Made by a program: the position numbers and the translations under genes. 6,300 bases of DNA from Planctomycetota bacterium. Lineage in GTDB: Bacteria > Planctomycetota > Phycisphaerae > WQYP01. The stretch lies in assembly GCA_021826605.1 (NCBI GenBank), contig JAKAZF010000176.1, positions 1 to 6,300 on the forward strand. Direction: 5' to 3'. Below are positions 5,643 through 6,300 of the stretch, piece after piece; positions within the stretch are counted from its first letter, which is position 1, and the number at the start of each line of letters is the position of its first letter. Below the pieces are notes generated by a model. The model ran no database searches, had not been told where the DNA came from, and saw only the letters and a program-made list of their open reading frames with translations.

Positions 5643-6239
5643 ATGACCAGATTGCATCATACCCCGAATGAAATAGAAATTAAGCTCCGGGTTCCCGGCG
5701 ATTACGAACAAATGTCCCGGCGGATTGGTCAGGCCGGGGCACAGTACGTCCGCGATGTGACGGAAACCAATATCTTTCTGGATACTTCCGATGGCCAACT
5801 GCGGGCCGGCCGGTCGGTGCTGCGCCTGCGCCACAGAATAACCCCGGAGGGACAGGTGTTACCCAGCATCATAACCTGGAAGGGCCGGAAAAGCGGCACC
5901 GAGATCAGCAGCCGGCCGTCCATTGACGTTTCGGCCCAGCCTCCCGCCATGGTGGAATTGCTGTTAATGAATCTTGGATATGTCAAAACCATGGAATTTC
6001 AGAAACGCCGCCGAAGCTTTGAATTCCGCGATTGTCTTGTGGAACTCGACGATATGCCGGTTTTTGGCTACTTTCTGGAAATTGAAGCTCCCACGGAAGC
6101 AACCGTGGCCGCGGCCCGTCACGACCTGGCACTCGATGATTTAGCCGTTGAGGAAACCAGCTATTTTTCCATGGTACGCACATATCTGCAGAAACATCCG
6201 GAACTTGCGGGAAAATTGCATTTTCCCATGATGCCGTAA
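5643..6239 (+). CDS. CYTH-domain protein (CyaB/triphosphate tunnel metalloenzyme family)
   Basis: A 198-residue single-domain CYTH protein. The family binds triphosphates in a beta-tunnel with divalent metal and includes class IV adenylate cyclases, inorganic triphosphatases and thiamine triphosphatases. Signatures in order: EIEIK at 10-14 (the ExExK hallmark), NIFLDT (43-48), LRLR with R61 and R63, TWKG with K80, R91 in a RPSIDV strand, basic KRRR (121-124), LDDMPVFGYFLEIE (135-148) with E146 and E148, and SYFSMV near the C-terminus. Most tunnel residues are present, so an active triphosphate enzyme is likely; which substrate cannot be told from sequence. The RP pair resembles the triphosphatase-type members such as E. 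coli YgiF more than CyaB-type REE. SD AGGAA (5628-5632) lies 10 nt before the ATG. It probably shares a transcript with the FIST gene. Confidence 0.9.
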   Translation: MTRLHHTPNEIEIKLRVPGDYEQMSRRIGQAGAQYVRDVTETNIFLDTSDGQLRAGRSVLRLRHRITPEGQVLPSIITWKGRKSGTEISSRPSIDVSAQPPAMVELLLMNLGYVKTMEFQKRRRSFEFRDCLVELDDMPVFGYFLEIEAPTEATVAAARHDLALDDLAVEETSYFSMVRTYLQKHPELAGKLHFPMMP

Positions 6240-6275
6240 CGGCGCACCCTCACACCTCGGAGCCTGCTTGGCAAT

Positions 6276-6300
6276 GCCGCCGGCAGCGCCTTCGGGCGGC
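6276..6300 (+). terminator. Possible terminator hairpin cut off by the window end
   Basis: About 36 nt after the CYTH stop, CGCC (6287-6290), TTCG (6291-6294) and GGCG (6295-6298) form a hairpin with a C(UUCG)G tetraloop, one of the most stable RNA loops. GCCGCC (6276-6281) can alternatively pair with GGCGGC (6295-6300). Whether a T-run follows cannot be seen. Confidence 0.35.

Noticed and set aside
1..6300. CRISPR arrays, tRNA genes and tandem repeats
   Set aside because: No regularly spaced repeats, no TTCGANTC-type T-arm with a matching cloverleaf and no tandem arrays were seen on either strand.

Overview
The window is bacterial DNA of moderate GC content, with strong Shine-Dalgarno sites ahead of nearly every gene. 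It reads as chromosomal sequence. No rRNA, tRNA, transposase, integrase or CRISPR array is visible, and the phylum cannot be fixed from the sequence. The mix of several Hsp20 paralogues with a stand-alone FIST protein would fit an environmental lineage such as the PVC group, but that is only a weak guess.

Layout: (1) Positions 27-1508, + strand, hold three different small heat-shock proteins (Hsp20/alpha-crystallin) in a row, each with its own ribosome binding site. A 12-bp hairpin lies between the second and third, and a GC-rich hairpin closes the cluster at about 1530-1556. (2) Positions 1557-2027 contain no convincing gene, only a clear 10-bp inverted repeat and weak ORFs. (3) Positions 2028-4195, - strand, are a two-gene operon. 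A Schlafen/AlbA_2 plus GHKL-type ATPase protein is followed, with a 4-nt GTGA overlap, by a ParA/MinD-type protein of about 330 residues. A promoter and RBS can be seen upstream of the first gene. (4) Positions 4196-4442 are a divergent intergenic region with a perfect 12-bp palindrome. (5) Positions 4443-6239, + strand, encode a FIST-domain sensor-like protein and, 30 nt later, a CYTH-domain (triphosphate tunnel) protein, probably co-transcribed.

How the genes may work together: the Hsp20 cluster is a general proteostasis unit. The AlbA_2/ParA pair is the best candidate for an under-described two-component module: the coupling is tight, the acidic residues expected of a Schlafen-type nuclease core appear to be present, and the ParA partner has threonine where the catalytic P-loop lysine normally sits. 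FIST with CYTH suggests ligand sensing paired with triphosphate or nucleotide chemistry, but the substrates cannot be read from the sequence.
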